Positions 47,800-60,194 of a stretch of DNA of 64,000 nt are shown here, piece by piece. Position 1 is the first letter of the stretch; each line of letters starts with the position of its first letter. The notes under the pieces were generated by a model that worked only from the letters and a program-made list of their open reading frames with translations, was not told where the DNA came from and made no database searches. The DNA is from Aldrovandia affinis (taxonomy: Eukaryota; Chordata; Actinopteri; Notacanthiformes; Halosauridae). The stretch covers positions 1 through 64,000 of the forward strand of contig JAINUG010000477.1 of the NCBI GenBank assembly GCA_029706075.1. The letters run 5' to 3'. Both the position numbers and the translations under genes were made by a program.

Positions 47800-49480
47800 G
47801 AAAACAAAACTAAACTCCAAGTCAGTCTTTTAGTTTTAATCTAATTTCCACAATAGAGGTTCATAAAGATCTTATTCTTTTAGACACCAAAAAAGCAGCT
47901 GGCCCAGACAAACTTGAGCCATACTTTTAAAAATTATCAGCTGATTATATTGCTCATCCACTGGCACATATTTTTAACCTCTCACTAGTCTCAAATGAAA
48001 TCCCTCTGATTTGGAAATCCGCCCATGTCATTCCCCTATTGAAGGGAGGTGATACATCACTTTTAAACAACTACAGGCCCATTTCCAAACGGTCTGTCCT
48101 GGTTAAGGTTCTCGAGACTCGTGAGTGACCAGTTGAGAGTTTTTATACACATATAACATTTTATCTGAGTACCAGTCAGGTTTTAGGAAATGACATAGTA
48201 CAACCACTGCAACCTTAAAAGTTGTCAATGATTTTATTGAATCACTGGAAAATATGAAACATTGTGCAGCTCTTTTTATCGATTTAACCAAAGCTTTTGA
48301 TACCGTCGATCATGTTTTAATGAAGCACAGGCTTCTTGCTGTTGGATTGTCAGAACAAAATGTCCATTGGTTTGAAAACTATCTGCAAGCTGAGGGACTC
48401 TCCTCAAGCCTCCTTAGTGTATCCAAGGGTGTGCCCCAAGGATCGGTCCTTGGACCACTTTTATTTACTATTTATATTAATGGTCTTAATCAAGGGGTAA
48501 CCAACGCACAATGCCACTTTTATGCTGAAGATACTGTCATATACTGCTCTGCCCCCACTCAGGATCAGGCCCTCTGTCAGCTTCAACATGCATTTAATAT
48601 TATACAAGATAACCTTTTTCAGTTGAAGCTTTTTCTGAATGTGGACAAAACAAAGCTTATGATATTCACCAACTCAAAGAAAAAGCCACTAAATCTACCA
48701 TCTATTATTACTCTACAGGGAAACAAGATTGAGGTTGTTCTGACATATAAATATTTAGGAATTATAATTGATGTCTCTCTTTCTTTTAAACCGCACATAC
48801 AACACCTTATGAGGAAACTAAAGCTGAAACTTGGTTTTTATTTTAGAAACTAAAATTTCCTTTGAGGCAAAAAAGAGACTCGTTGAGGCAGCTCACCACT
48901 GCTCCTGGTACGCCAGGGTTGGTTGGCCTGCGTTGACCACCTGCAGACTCAATCATTGGCATATCTTTATTTATAAGCCAATTCTTGGCCTCCTTCCTTC
49001 ATATTTATGCAATTACATGCATGAGAAAAAGGTTGAAAAGTACTGCCTACGCTCTCAGGATTTATTCTTATTAAATGTTCCAATTGCCCGTATCTTAAAT
49101 CTCAAGGAGCTGGTTTCGTTAAATGCTTTTAAATCTATCCTAAAGGATTTAGAGGTAGGCACATCAGGATGTCAATGTTTTAATTAGGTAAACTGTCCCT
49201 GTGTGCTCCCTACATTTGCCACTTCTCTGATTGAGGTGATTTGAAATCATATAAATCTTGTAAATATATTTTATGCTATTTTTTACATATATTTTTTTTT
49301 ATTTTTTTCTCTTTCCATCTTTAAACCTTGTGATTCTGTTACATGTTATGTGTTTTGTATGTCTGCAACTTATTGTTTTCTTGCTGCCTGTCTTGGCCAG
49401 GACACACTTGAAAAATATATTTTTAATCTCAATGTGGCTTCTCTGGTCAAATAAAGGTTAAAGAAATCAAGTAAATAAAA
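47800..49480 (+). mobile_element. L2/Rex1-like LINE, 5'-truncated
   Basis: RT blocks in order are KKAAGPDKLEPY (about 47,890), HVIPLLKGGD, NYRPIS, then an open stretch 48,254-48,853 with [44 protein letters not shown] and TYKYLGIIIDVSLSF. The YADD box reads YAED, which should abolish polymerase activity. The 3' end has AATAAAGGTTAAA and an A-rich run. The endonuclease is missing. Exact clade (Rex1 or L2) is uncertain. Next to it, 49,495 onward returns to ZNF-unit sequence. Confidence 0.82.
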
Positions 49481-49499
49481 AATTGCGGTGTTCCCATTT

Positions 49500-52400
49500 G
49501 AAGCTAAAGCAACCAGAGGATTTCACAACTTTCCCTAAGACAGGTAGCTAAGGAGTACATGGATTCAGACCCCAGTCTTACCAGCTGAGACTGCCAGCAA
49601 GCTGGTTAAGCAAACGTTAGCTACCTAAGCTAATATATGCAGCTTGTGTTGCTGTATTAACCCCCTGAGGTCGACGGGAGCGGCGCCGCTCCCAGCAGCA
49701 ATAAAAGTATATTACTATTTCTAACTTCGCGATATTTTATCATACACACGCGACAAAAACATTGACAGAAACCTTAGAATCGCGACTTTCCGATTTGAGC
49801 ACTGGCAAATCAAATGGGATTTTTTTAAATTAGGTTAATTAGACCAAAAGTAAACCTTGCCTTTTACTCTCTTTTTTACCTGGTAGTAACGTCCCCTTCT
49901 ATTGACATGGTAACTAGGGGCGAGTTTCGGCGAGGTGTGTGGGGAGGGGCTTGGGGCCATGAAAACGCCGGCGTAAACACATAAACTGTCCCGACAATTT
50001 GAAGCAAGATTTTATACAGACATACAATTTTATACAAGATGGAAAGATTTTCTGCGCTGCAGTGTTTGAGAGTATTGATGAAAAGCAGCGAAGACAATAA
50101 CTGACGAAGAGTAAGTAACTATATTTGATTTGCCATGTTATCAAATACTCGTATATATTCAATATATTAATTCCGCGTCTTGTGACTACATATTCCGCGT
50201 GTTGCAACGTAACAAATTGCAATATGCACACAAGATCTATGGAAGAATACTTTTCAAACAGCCTAAAATGTTATTTATTTCGCTTGTTTTCAAATACTCG
50301 TGAAAATATATGAATTCGCGTCTTGTGACGCCAAACATATTCCGCGTGTTAGTAACTTAATCTAAATCCCTAACGTTAGTAGATTAGTTGGTTAGTACTA
50401 TACACATCTACCTAATATATACAAAGTGCAATCTAGAAAGTAAGAAGGAAGAAAACGAGATAATAAGCGAAGGCGGAAAAACCCGAAAAGTATAAACTCC
50501 CGAAGTGCATGACAAGACAAGGAGTGGATGGATCTCGAAATAAACGGAACAAGGACAGACAGGAGCAGAACGTGACAGAACAGGGAAAATGCAATACTGG
50601 ATAAAGAATAATGAATAAGGACTGAATGAAAAATAAACAAAGACCAAAAAACAACAGAACAGGAACTCAGAATATAACACTGATGGCCCAGTGAGATGGC
50701 CCATCTGACAGGTCTTAGAGGTGTGGACAATGAATAATGAATATTCAGGTATTTAGCATTTAGCCCTCCCACAGCCTGAAATAAATGTGACCAGTTCTGA
50801 TAAAAACAGGTTTTTAGCTATTTAGATCTCAGATGTGCTAAACTGTTTTCACACCCTTACATAACCAAGACCTTGATGAACAAACGCACATTGGCAAAAC
50901 AATTCGTCACTATAGTTTAGTGTGTGCTTTCACAACTTTTGTGACAGCAGAAGAATTTACTATTTTTAACTTGTGTGTTTGTAGATCTATTTACAAGCTG
51001 CATATGATACTGACCAAACTATTGATGGCATACAAATGTAGCTGTGATTGTCCTTCAAATAAAAATATCAAACACTTTGGAGTAAGTGTGTGTTAAATTG
51101 ATGAAATTGAGATAAATATCAGACCATGACAAAATCAAAAAACATCTAAAAGCTTAGCACGGACCTCAGAGGGTTAATCCATTTTGGGTTTTGGTATTGG
51201 CGTCCTGTTAACCCTGTAAGCCGTAATATAATGATAGTTAGCTAGACGTAAGTCTGCAGTCTACTTTATCCAGCTTGCTTTGCCAGTAAACTGAGCTAGC
51301 TAGCTTGCTTGCTGTTGTAGGGTAGTATGCGCCGAACAGTTCGCTACTTAGTTTGCTAGCTTTCTAGCCATTCTTAACTAATGTACAAATATAAAATGTT
51401 AGCTGTAGTTCTAAAACGGTTGAGAAATTAATCGATTGCATAATGAAACCTCTAGCTAGATAGCATGCAGCTAATCTTAGCACAGAGCTAACTAACCCAA
51501 ATTCACCCGCGTTACAATAACCAGGGAACACGCACTAGACACGACACAAACAAATCTACCAGGCCAAAGTTGTATTATTTAATAAATGTGTATTAATATT
51601 ATTTATTTAAGATTTAATCATAAAAATACATAATTACATTGATGCTTGTAACAAACTAAAACAAAAACAGACTACTATGCTTTCCTAATCTACAAAAAAA
51701 GGATCTCTATCCCTCTCTCCCGGTGCAAAGTTGGTTTAAAACGAGGCAGTCAGGCAGCTGGCGAATATCCTCCGCGTCCCCGTGCGGAACACTGGCTAGC
51801 GAGCAAACACTACCTTCACAATTGCACATAAACCGCTCCAAAATAATTGGTCCCTTATATAAATTACGTTTTATTTTTGTTGTGAACAACGTCCGTCCTG
51901 GAAAATGTCGACAGTCAAATCCAGGAATTGGAGAAAAAAACGTTCCTTATCCATGTTCAATATCTGGCCACACCGCAAAGCTGTACGCGCATTAAAGGTA
52001 CATTACTATGCATCTATATGTTGGTGTATACATCGCTTGGGAACTAGCTACTTGATGGGCCAAAATAATACAACAAATATATGGTTATACAACAAAAACT
52101 TCCTTTTAATTCGCACTAAATAACTGGCCAGCGATTTAAGATTGTCTGTAAGAAACTTTAGTGCATAATCACAGACCTAACGCCGCTGGATATGTTCGTC
52201 GAAGTTGGCAAACTCGTAATGTTACATTGGTAGTTTGCTACGTTGTCGAACACTGCATTGCATAAAAGTCAAATATAAAATTATACTCACCCCTGGTTTC
52301 CCGTTCACTGTTTTCTACGTTTTGTAAAGAAATTAGCCTCAAAAGGCTTTAAAGTACTACGGCCTGAATTATACTTGATCCTGCATCCACAGCGTTCACC

Positions 52401-52600
52401 GTCTCTGTTTAGTCTTGTGAGAAGGAGGCACTGCTGTTAAAAGGTGAATCTCTGTACCGTTCTAAAATGCCGCTTATATCCCAATGATGCGCAAACACGC
52501 CCCTTTGACAGGAAACCGGCTGTTTGTGCTTCACCATTACAGTCCGGAGCAGAACAATTTAAGGAACGGACATGTGGAAACGGTCCGTGTACGGCCAGTT
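49500..52600 (-). other. Promoter-side duplicon of ZNF unit E
   Basis: From GAAGCTAAAGCAACCAGAGG onward this matches 21,236-22,330 and 32,098-33,050, interrupted by the piggyBac-like element at 49,661-51,173. A donor GGGGTGAGT on the minus strand at about 52,290 matches the exon-1 donor of units B and C, so this is probably the 5' end of copy E. The CRE/YY1 pair is not found here. Past 52,600 the match is lost; 52,600-52,880 holds nothing I recognise. Confidence 0.55.
49661..51173. mobile_element. Non-autonomous piggyBac-type element (1.5 kb)
   Basis: TTAA lies at 49,657-49,660 and 51,174-51,177. The ends are CCCCCTGAGGTCGACGG and, inverted, CCCTCTGAGGTCCGTGC. Units B (21,386) and C (32,250) show the uninserted GCTGTATTATAC site. 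No transposase is visible. The interior (50,340-50,530) holds a repeat also found in hAT-2. Confidence 0.82.
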
Positions 52601-52882
52601 TAGCATAGATCTAAAAACGTAGATACCGCATTGGCCATCTAAATAAATTATTTAAAACTCCAACTGTTACATTCTGTATTTGTGTCATTATGTTGCCAAA
52701 TGTTAAGATAATTTGGTCATTAGTTAAAAACAACAGTGCAATGCAATTCAGTTTTGGCAGGTAAACTGCAATATCTGTAGGCTATAACTTGAATCCCTAC
52801 AGTAAAGTAAGTGATGTGCAGTTCACTAGGGAACTAGAAAGGAGGACACATGTCCAATGACTTTCCTTTCATTGGCTGTATT

Positions 52883-53042
52883 TTCTTTTTCGATTTTACC
52901 CTGTTTTTCTCCCAATTTGGTAGCCAATTACTCCCACTGTGCTTAGTTCAATCTCCTCCCTTGACCAATTGCCAATTGCCACCCCGGTGGCACTCCCGGC
53001 CAGAGCCGACTCGACTCAGGGAATCGAACCCCGGTCGCCGCG
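52883..53042 (-). mobile_element. tRNA-derived SINE (third family), 15-bp TSD
   Basis: TTCATTGGCTGTATT occurs at 52,868-52,882 and 53,043-53,057. On the minus strand the head contains GGGGTTCGATTCCCTGAG (B box), followed by GGTGGCAATTGGCAATTGG and a tail toward GGGAGAAAAAC. It is a clean, recent-looking insertion. Confidence 0.88.
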
Positions 53043-53057
53043 TTCATTGGCTGTATT

Positions 53058-53702
53058 AAGAAACTAAGGAACTTCATCCACAAAGCTGAGGCATCAGACT
53101 GTAAAAACATATTTGTAAACACTGCTGCAAATGAATAACTATTAGTTAATTAATAATGAAAAATTATTAAATAAAAATGTTTTTTATTCTGAAAATAAAT
53201 AACAAAAAAGTCAAATCATCAGTCACTAAAAGTTCAATCTGCAATTTTCCCACCCTCCTGATTTGATTTACCCTCAAAGTTTCTAGATTTCATTGATTTT
53301 CTTTTGAAAGTCTTTTTCATATTTCATTAACTCACCTTTCCTTAGGGCATTTGATTTAGAAAGCACACAGATCTTGTCACTGGCTTCAGCTTCCACTACA
53401 ACCGCACACACACAGTACAGAACCCTACAGAGTTCCAAAACTGTACAAATTGGGTACACATTTAGAAGTAGTAAAAATATATATTTATATATAAATATAT
53501 ATATGTAGAAGTGGAAGAACTGGTGCATAACAGGATCAATTATATGAATGTAATGAAGCCTTTGTTCTATTAACAGTGGTTCCAGGTGAACAGGTTTATG
53601 TAAATGGCCAGGTGCTAATGCCCCACCCTTTCTGTTTGTTTGGTTGCAGTGAGCAAGAGGGGGGGGCATCAGCATCAGCTGCCACAGCTACATGCTCAGG
53701 TG
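53058..53702. other. Spacer, no gene
   Basis: AT-rich sequence with an (AT)n-like run at 53,477-53,508. Nothing recognisable is coded here. Confidence 0.4.
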
Positions 53703-53873
53703 CCTGGATCTCCCTGTTAGTGTTAGCGCCCGGCCCACACACTTCAGTTAACCCCACTGCCTGGATCTCCCTGTTAGCGTTAGCGCCCAGCCCACACACT
53801 TCAGTTAACCCCACTGCCTGGATCTCCCTGTTAGCGTTAGCGCCCAGCCCACATATTTCAGTTAACCTCACTG
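53703..53873. repeat. 57-bp minisatellite, three copies
   Basis: The units start at 53,703, 53,760 and 53,817, each beginning CCTGGATCTCCCTGTTAG. They differ at only a few bases. The period is a multiple of three, so both strands stay open across the array, but I see no evidence of a gene. Confidence 0.9.
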
Positions 53874-53957
53874 TCATCCCACTGCAACACGCATACCAAA
53901 ACCAACACAGTGATAACACCATAACAATCAATCAATAGTAACATTGAATAGTAACCT

Positions 53958-54105
53958 GTTTCTTTCTCTCTCCCTCCCTCCCTCCGCCTCTCCCCCCTTC
54001 CCTCTCTCTCCATCTCTCTCCATCTCTCTCCATCTCTCTCCCACTCCCTCCCCTCTCTCTCTCCCACTCCCTCCCCTCTCTCTCTCTCTCTCTTTCTCAC
54101 CTCCT
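53958..54105. repeat. (TC/CCCT)n simple repeat
   Basis: A polypyrimidine tract on the plus strand: CTCTCTCC, CTCCCTCC and CATCTCTCTC runs. It explains the low-complexity open frames on both strands here. Confidence 0.9.
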
Positions 54106-54258
54106 CCATTCACAAACGTCTCTCATAAAGGCATGTCCCTGGATCACTAAGGCACCATATGCTCACAGCACTTTTCAAAAGGAGATGAAATGGGATGTGT
54201 GAAAACCAGTGGTGGGCCGTCAGGGCCTGGAAGGCCTTCTCTGCTGGCCTAAAAAATA

Positions 54259-54778
54259 TCTGAATCACAGACTGATGTTAATTATATTTTGTCCATGAAT
54301 ACTTATTAAATAATTCCAAATGGTCTGTTCGCTTCCTTTCATAGCTGTTCCCCTGGTTGCGCTGCATCCAGACGTGTATTTTCATATTAAAGCATTTAAC
54401 CAATCACATTTCAGCCATCATTTGTTGCCAGGGTCAAAGAAATCTGACTGGAGGCCTTCACAATCCGTTCTGAAGGCCCTGTAGCATAAAATAAGTGTTG
54501 ATCAAACTGTTGCTTCAACCAATCAGATTTTGAGTTGGGGACACGAAGGCCTTCTCGAAGGCCTAGGTAACGTCAGCGTATTCACACCCTTTGATTGGAT
54601 AGTCAGAGAGTGTCTGACTATGATGTAACGTGATTGGTTAAATGCTTTAATATGAAAATACACGTCTGGATGCAGCGCAACCAGGGGAACAGCTATGAAA
54701 GGAAGCGAACAGACCATTTGGAATTATTTAATAAGTATTCATGGACAAAATATAATTAACATCAGTCTGTGATTCAGA
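54259..54778. repeat. Long palindrome: two ~149-bp inverted arms
   Basis: The left arm (54,259-54,407) and right arm (54,630-54,778) are near-perfect reverse complements, with a loop of about 220 bp. Examples: TCTGAATCACAGACTG against CAGTCTGTGATTCAGA, and CCAATCAC against GTGATTGG. The loop contains GAAGGCCTTCTCGAAGGCCT, which resembles the hAT-2 subterminal sequence. Confidence 0.9.
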
Positions 54779-54981
54779 CATTTGAGCGGACATTTTCAGC
54801 CCTAAAGCGAATGAAAACTTATGCCAGAAATACGACAGGGCAGGCTCGACTTTCAGCATTAGCTTCGATGGCGATATAAAAGGACTTCTTGATGGAACTG
54901 AAACACACGGATAATCTGTACGACAGAGTAACTGAACTCTTTTTGAGGAAAGAAAGGAGGATGGATTTTGTGTACAAATAA
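54779..54981 (+). pseudogene. hAT transposase C-terminal dimerisation region
   Basis: It reads FERTFSALKRMKTYARNTTG, then RLSALASMAI, an in-frame TAA, and LYDRVTELFLRKERRMDFVY before the stop. This is the conserved C-terminal dimerisation block of ZMYM1-like hAT transposases, with one nonsense change at about 54,881. Everything upstream of it is missing. Confidence 0.85.
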
Positions 54982-56274
54982 TAAGGATTTTTGGTGAGTA
55001 AAATGTTGCTATTTTCCTAAATAATATTGCAATTTTATGAGGTTATTATGATTGATGCTTTTTTATGTGTGTCGCAGCTGTAGCACCTCAGGTTTGTTTC
55101 TTCAGTAAAGGCATTTATTCTGGATACACGAGTTATCTATCTGCGATGCAACGGCAACGGGTGCCTGTTCGGTTTGTTTTTGCACTTTGTTTATTTATCT
55201 TTCTTCAGTCATGTTTCATGAGAGAGAATGACAGCGATAGAGACGAGAGAGAATGACAGCGATAGTTAGAAGCGTGAGATAATTAGTGATTAGTAGTGTT
55301 AGTAACTTAATCTAAATCCCTAATGTTAGTAGATTAGTTGGTTAGTACTATATACATCTAACTAATATATACAAAGTGTAATTAGAAAGTAAGAAGGAAG
55401 TAAAACGAGATTAGAAACGAAGACGGAAAAACCGAAACAGAATTTCCCGAAGTGCATGACAGAACGAGAATGAAACATGACTGAAGAAAGATACGACGCT
55501 ACATCCTGTTTCCTGTTTCCGGATTGTTGGATTGTTGGATTGTTTGCTGTTTGCTGTTTGCTCTGTATTGCATCTTGCATTTTACTCTTGCGAAAATTAA
55601 CGTAGCTATATAACGTTAACCGTATCAACGTTATATAAATATATCACCGCATTAGTTACGAAGTTACTGCTTCTAAGGTGTAATCCTTTGTAGCCTTTAA
55701 AGGACAGGGACGGGCTTTTGTTTTCTCCTTGTTAGTTTAAATTGGCACAAAAGCTAACAAGGTTTTTGTTTCACCCTCCCAGAAGCAACCTCGAATGAAA
55801 AGTAAGTTCGTCGGTTTAACCGATTGGAAAAAATTGAATTATTGCGGTAGTCTAGTATAGTTATTTATAAACTAACGCTCGTTTATAAACGTAAATTGTA
55901 CGTCGGAAGTTTTTAGTCGTATTTAATATCCGGGGTTTGCTGTTCAGGCGCTCAGCTGTAACGTAGATAGCTAGTTTCTTTTAAGCTGTGGATTGTTGAT
56001 TTTGTATTTATAGGTAGTATATTACAAAGGTTTGATTGTTAAATAGTTGGGCTTAGGTTGCAAACTAACGTTAAAATATAGTATTTATATCAGTAGCTGT
56101 GTAAGTGATATAAATAAGAGGCTCTCTAGCTACATTTAGCCTACTACTAACGTTAGAGTCTACTGCCTTCTATCCGGAGCCACCTAGAGTGTTTTAAGAG
56201 TGGTATTGCTGACTCCATCTAGACAGTAAAAAATCTATACTTAGGAGAGATAGGGAGTCAGCTAGGGGTCTAAA

Positions 56275-57230
56275 ATGTGGCCTAAACTTTGTGAGGTGTG
56301 CAGGATGATCGCCCTGTTGGAAAGCGATTTTCTTGGGCTGTTCACCTGCCTCCGCTGCAAGCTCATTGAGCATCTTGAAGACAAGATTCTTGTTCTCGAG
56401 GCCAATTGGCTGTATCGGCCGTATCGGCCGTACAGAGTCCACAATTGTCAGGGTTCTTAGAACCAATTAGAACGTCCGTTAGGAGAAGGTGTGCACGCCT
56501 AGGCTGGGAGGAGGGAAGAACTTAGAGCAGGCAGGAAGTGAAAGGTGGGTTATAGTCAGAAACAAAAGTAGGAAAGGGCTTGCACACCACAAAGGGGCGG
56601 CATCTCCAGAGGTTGAGGTGTCCAACAGATTCCAGCCCTTGCAGGAATCTGTGGCCCGTGACCCTGAGAGAGGGGGATGCATGTGCCACAGGACACCCTG
56701 ATGGCCACATCTCCCAGGGAAAGGGAGTTGTTAGTAGTGGGGATTCCATAATTAGGGAGTGGACAGCATAGTCTGTTCCCAGGCCAAGGAGACTCGCACG
56801 GTGTGTTGCCTGCCTGGTGCCCAGGTTGGAGATCTCCTTGAGCGTGTGGACAAGCTCCTGGCCAAAGCAGAAGGGGATCCAGTGGTCATGGTCCACGTAG
56901 GGACCAATGACATGGGAAAGGGCAGGTTGGAGGTCCTGCAAGAAAAATTTGAGGATCTAGCAGCAAAGATTAAGAGCAAAACCTCCACGGTAGTCTTCTC
57001 GAATTCTACCAGTACCACGTGCAAGCAGAGGGAAGCTGAAGTTTATCTATAGGTTTAACACGTGGCTACAATCCTTCTGTAGGAAAGAGGGTATAGATTT
57101 ATTGAGCACTGGGACTTCTTCTGGAACAGGGGTGACCTATACAAGCCCGATGGGTTACACCTGAACCGGATGGGTACCTATGCTCTGGGGCAGCGTATGC
57201 TTAGGGGTAGCGCAGGATTATTTAAACTAG
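56275..57230 (+). pseudogene. CR1 ORF1 with Cys motif, coiled coil and SGNH-esterase domain
   Basis: The start MWPKLCEVCRMIAL leads into a C-x2-C...C-x2-C pattern and a short helical stretch (LIEHLEDKILVLEAN). After several frame breaks come the esterase blocks: GDSIIR at about 56,737 (catalytic Ser block), VHVGTNDMGKG at about 56,893 (GxND block), and DGLHLNRMG at about 57,148 (DxxH block). SGNH-type esterases are known in ORF1 of vertebrate CR1 elements. The frameshifts make this copy inactive. CR1-1 preserves the same blocks. Confidence 0.75.
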
Positions 57231-57479
57231 GGATTCGGGGCAGGGAGGATAGAGAGCGAAATGAGTAGGGTGGTGCAGACTGCCCAGATGGAGTCTGTCA
57301 AGACTACATATAACAGGGAAGCATGAATAAAGTCTTGAGTAAACAACATTTTAGCAAGTGTGGCTTGGGATGGAAGGGAGTGAGGGAGCGGGAGAGGAAT
57401 AGTAGAAACAGTAGCAACGTACGGGTGAGCAAGGCTTTGAAGCTCATGTGTTTAAATGCGAGAAGTGTAAAAATAAATT

Positions 57480-60194
57480 TTGGAACTGGAGACTGTCATG
57501 TTAAATGGGGGTTATGACATTGTTGGGATTACAGAGACATGGCTTGGCGCAGCGGATGGGGAAGAATATAATGTAGAGGGGTACAAATTGTTTAGGAAGG
57601 ATAGAATTAATAAAAGAGGAGGGGGAGTGGCCCTTTATGTGAAAGACTATCTTAATGTGCAGGAAATTCCAGGTATAAACCCATTAGTTTCTTGTGAGGA
57701 CATCTGGATTAGATTATTGGGAGATCGTGAGAAGGGCCTGAATATAGGAGTATGTTATAGACCTCCAGCTTCAGATAGTAACATAAATAGTACGCTCTTT
57801 GATAACATAAAACAAATCTGTGCTGAAGGAGAGACAATAATAATGGGCGACTTCAATTACCCCTCTATCAATTGGGAGATAGTGACAGGTCAGGGCAAAT
57901 GTGAAGAGGAGTTTATAGATATGGTCAATGACTGCTTTTTGGTACAGTCTGTTACTCAGCCTACAAGAGGGAAATCAATACTGGATCTGGTTTTGTGTAA
58001 CAATCCTGATAGAATTTGCAGCACAGAGGTAGGAGAACCAATAGGAGCAAGTGACCACAGTGCAGTTCTTTTTGATATTTTTTGGCAAGTTAAGACAGCC
58101 TCCTCTAACTCTCGAATTTTTAATTTTAGACGAGCTGACTTTAATAAAATGAGAGAGAATTTAAGTAATATAGATTGGGTTAAACTTCTAGATTGCAGAA
58201 CTGTGAATGAAAAATGGACTATATTTAAAAGGGTTATTGTAGATGTACAGTGTAAATTCATCCCCAAAGTAAGGAAAAATAGGATGAAAAACAGTCTCCA
58301 CAATGGATGACTAAATCTTTACGGGTGATTTTGAGGCAAAAGAAACGACTGTATAGAGTATATAAAAAGGATAACTCAGAGAGAAACAAGTTAGATTATT
58401 GTAATATGCGGGCTAAGGCTAAAAAGGAAATAAGATCAGCTAAAAGGCGGTTTGAAATTAAAATTTCCCAAGATGCAAAAAGTAACCCTAAGAAGTTTTT
58501 TCAATATTGTAGTAGAAAAAGGAAAGTTAAAGATGAGGTTAAGTGCATTAAGAATAAGGAAGGAACTTTGGTTTATAATAATAAGGACATTGCAAACACA
58601 CTAAACAGTTACTTTGTGGAGAGCTTTACTAGAGAAGAGGTTATAAATATGCCTAAATGTATAGACAAGGTACGGAATGTTCTGGAGGACTTTGAGATAA
58701 GGGATGTAGAAGTACTACAAAAACTACAAAAACTTAAGACAAATAAGGCAGCAGGCCGGATGGCATATATCCCAGAGTACTCAAAGAACTTGGGGAAATT
58801 ATATATAAACCATTGACAGATATTTTCAGTCAATCCATAATCACTGGAGAAATACCAGATGACTGGAAGCAGGGTAGTATAATTCCAATATATAAGAAGG
58901 GAGACCGTACTGACCCAGGGAACTATAGGCCTGTCAGTTTAACTTGCATCGCATGTAAAATGCTGGAATGTATTATTAGGGATAAGTTGGAATCATTCTT
59001 GAAAAATAATAGTATTTAAGGGAGAGCCAGCATGGATTTCTCAAGGGGAGGTCATGCCTAACAAACCTCCTGGACTTTTCGAAGAGGCTACAAAGTGTGT
59101 TGACCTGAACCAGGCTTATGATGTTATATATTTGGACTTTCAGAAAGCATTTGACAAGGTACCACATGAGAGGCTCATTGCTAAAATGAAATCAGTAGGA
59201 ATTGTAGGAGTAGTTTCACAGTGGGTAAAAATTGGCTGCAAGGGCGAATACAAAGAGTAACAGTAGGTGGGGCCGAATCTGACCTCGGTGCTGTGGGCAG
59301 TGGTGTCCCCTTGCAGATCGGTGCTGGGACCTCTGCTCTTCCTTATTTACATAAATGATCTGGATATGGACATTAGTAGCAAAATAGTTAAATTTGCAGA
59401 TGATACTAAACTTGGGGGCTTGGCAAACAGTTTGGAATCGACAAAAGTAATCCAAGATGATTTAAACAAAATCCAAAAATGGGCAGATACATGGCAGATG
59501 ACGTTCAATATTGCTAAATGTAAAGTAATGCATGTGGGAAATAAAAACATTAGACAGGAGTATTTTATGGGAGGAGAAAAGTTAGTAGGTGTTCAATTTG
59601 AAAAGGATTTAGGAGTTGTAGTGGATCAAAGCCTATCTGCATCAAAGCAGTGTGCTACAGCAGTGAAAAAAAGCCAACAGGATGCTGGGATACATAGCAA
59701 AAAGTATAGAGTACAAATCAAAGGAGGTTATATTAATGTTATATAACGCCTTTGTCAGACCGCACTTAGAATACTGTGTGCAGTTCTGGGCACCGCACTA
59801 CAAGAGAGATATTGAAGCTCTTGAAAAAGTCCAAAGAAGGGCAACTAAACTGATACCTGGTATGAAAGGTAAAAGTTATGATGATAGACTTAAGGAACTC
59901 AATTTATTTAAACTTAGCAAACGCAGACTTAGGGGGGATTTGATTGAGGTTTTTAAATTCCTAAAAGGGATTAACAAAGTAAAATACCAAAGATTTTTTA
60001 AGATAAGTGGGGTCAGCAGAACAAGAGGCCACAGGTGGAAATTAGTTAAAGGCAAATTCCGCACAGATATTAGGAAGTTTTTCTTTACACAGAGAGTTGT
60101 CAATGCCTGGAACAGCTTGCCAGGTCAGGTTGTAGAGGCAGAAACGCTCGGGCTATTCAAGGCCAGGCTAGATGTAGTACTAGATGTTCTTTAG
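57480..60194 (+). pseudogene. CR1 ORF2: endonuclease and reverse transcriptase
   Basis: The endonuclease region (57,480-58,310) shows VGITETWLG, GGGVALYVKD, GVCYRPPASDSN, IIMGDFNYPSINWE and GASDHSAVLF. The RT region shows YRPVSLT (58,927), YLDFQKAFDKVPH (59,130), KFADDTKLGG (59,392) and a C-terminal [15 protein letters not shown] (59,760). The end is at 60,194, then the 3' tail follows. Frameshifts lie near 58,290, 58,757, 59,025, 59,300 and 59,680. All recognisable catalytic residues, including FADD, remain. Confidence 0.9.

Noticed and set aside
53858..54109. Charged protein on the minus strand (RERERGE-type)
   Set aside because: It is a translation of the (TC)n simple repeat.
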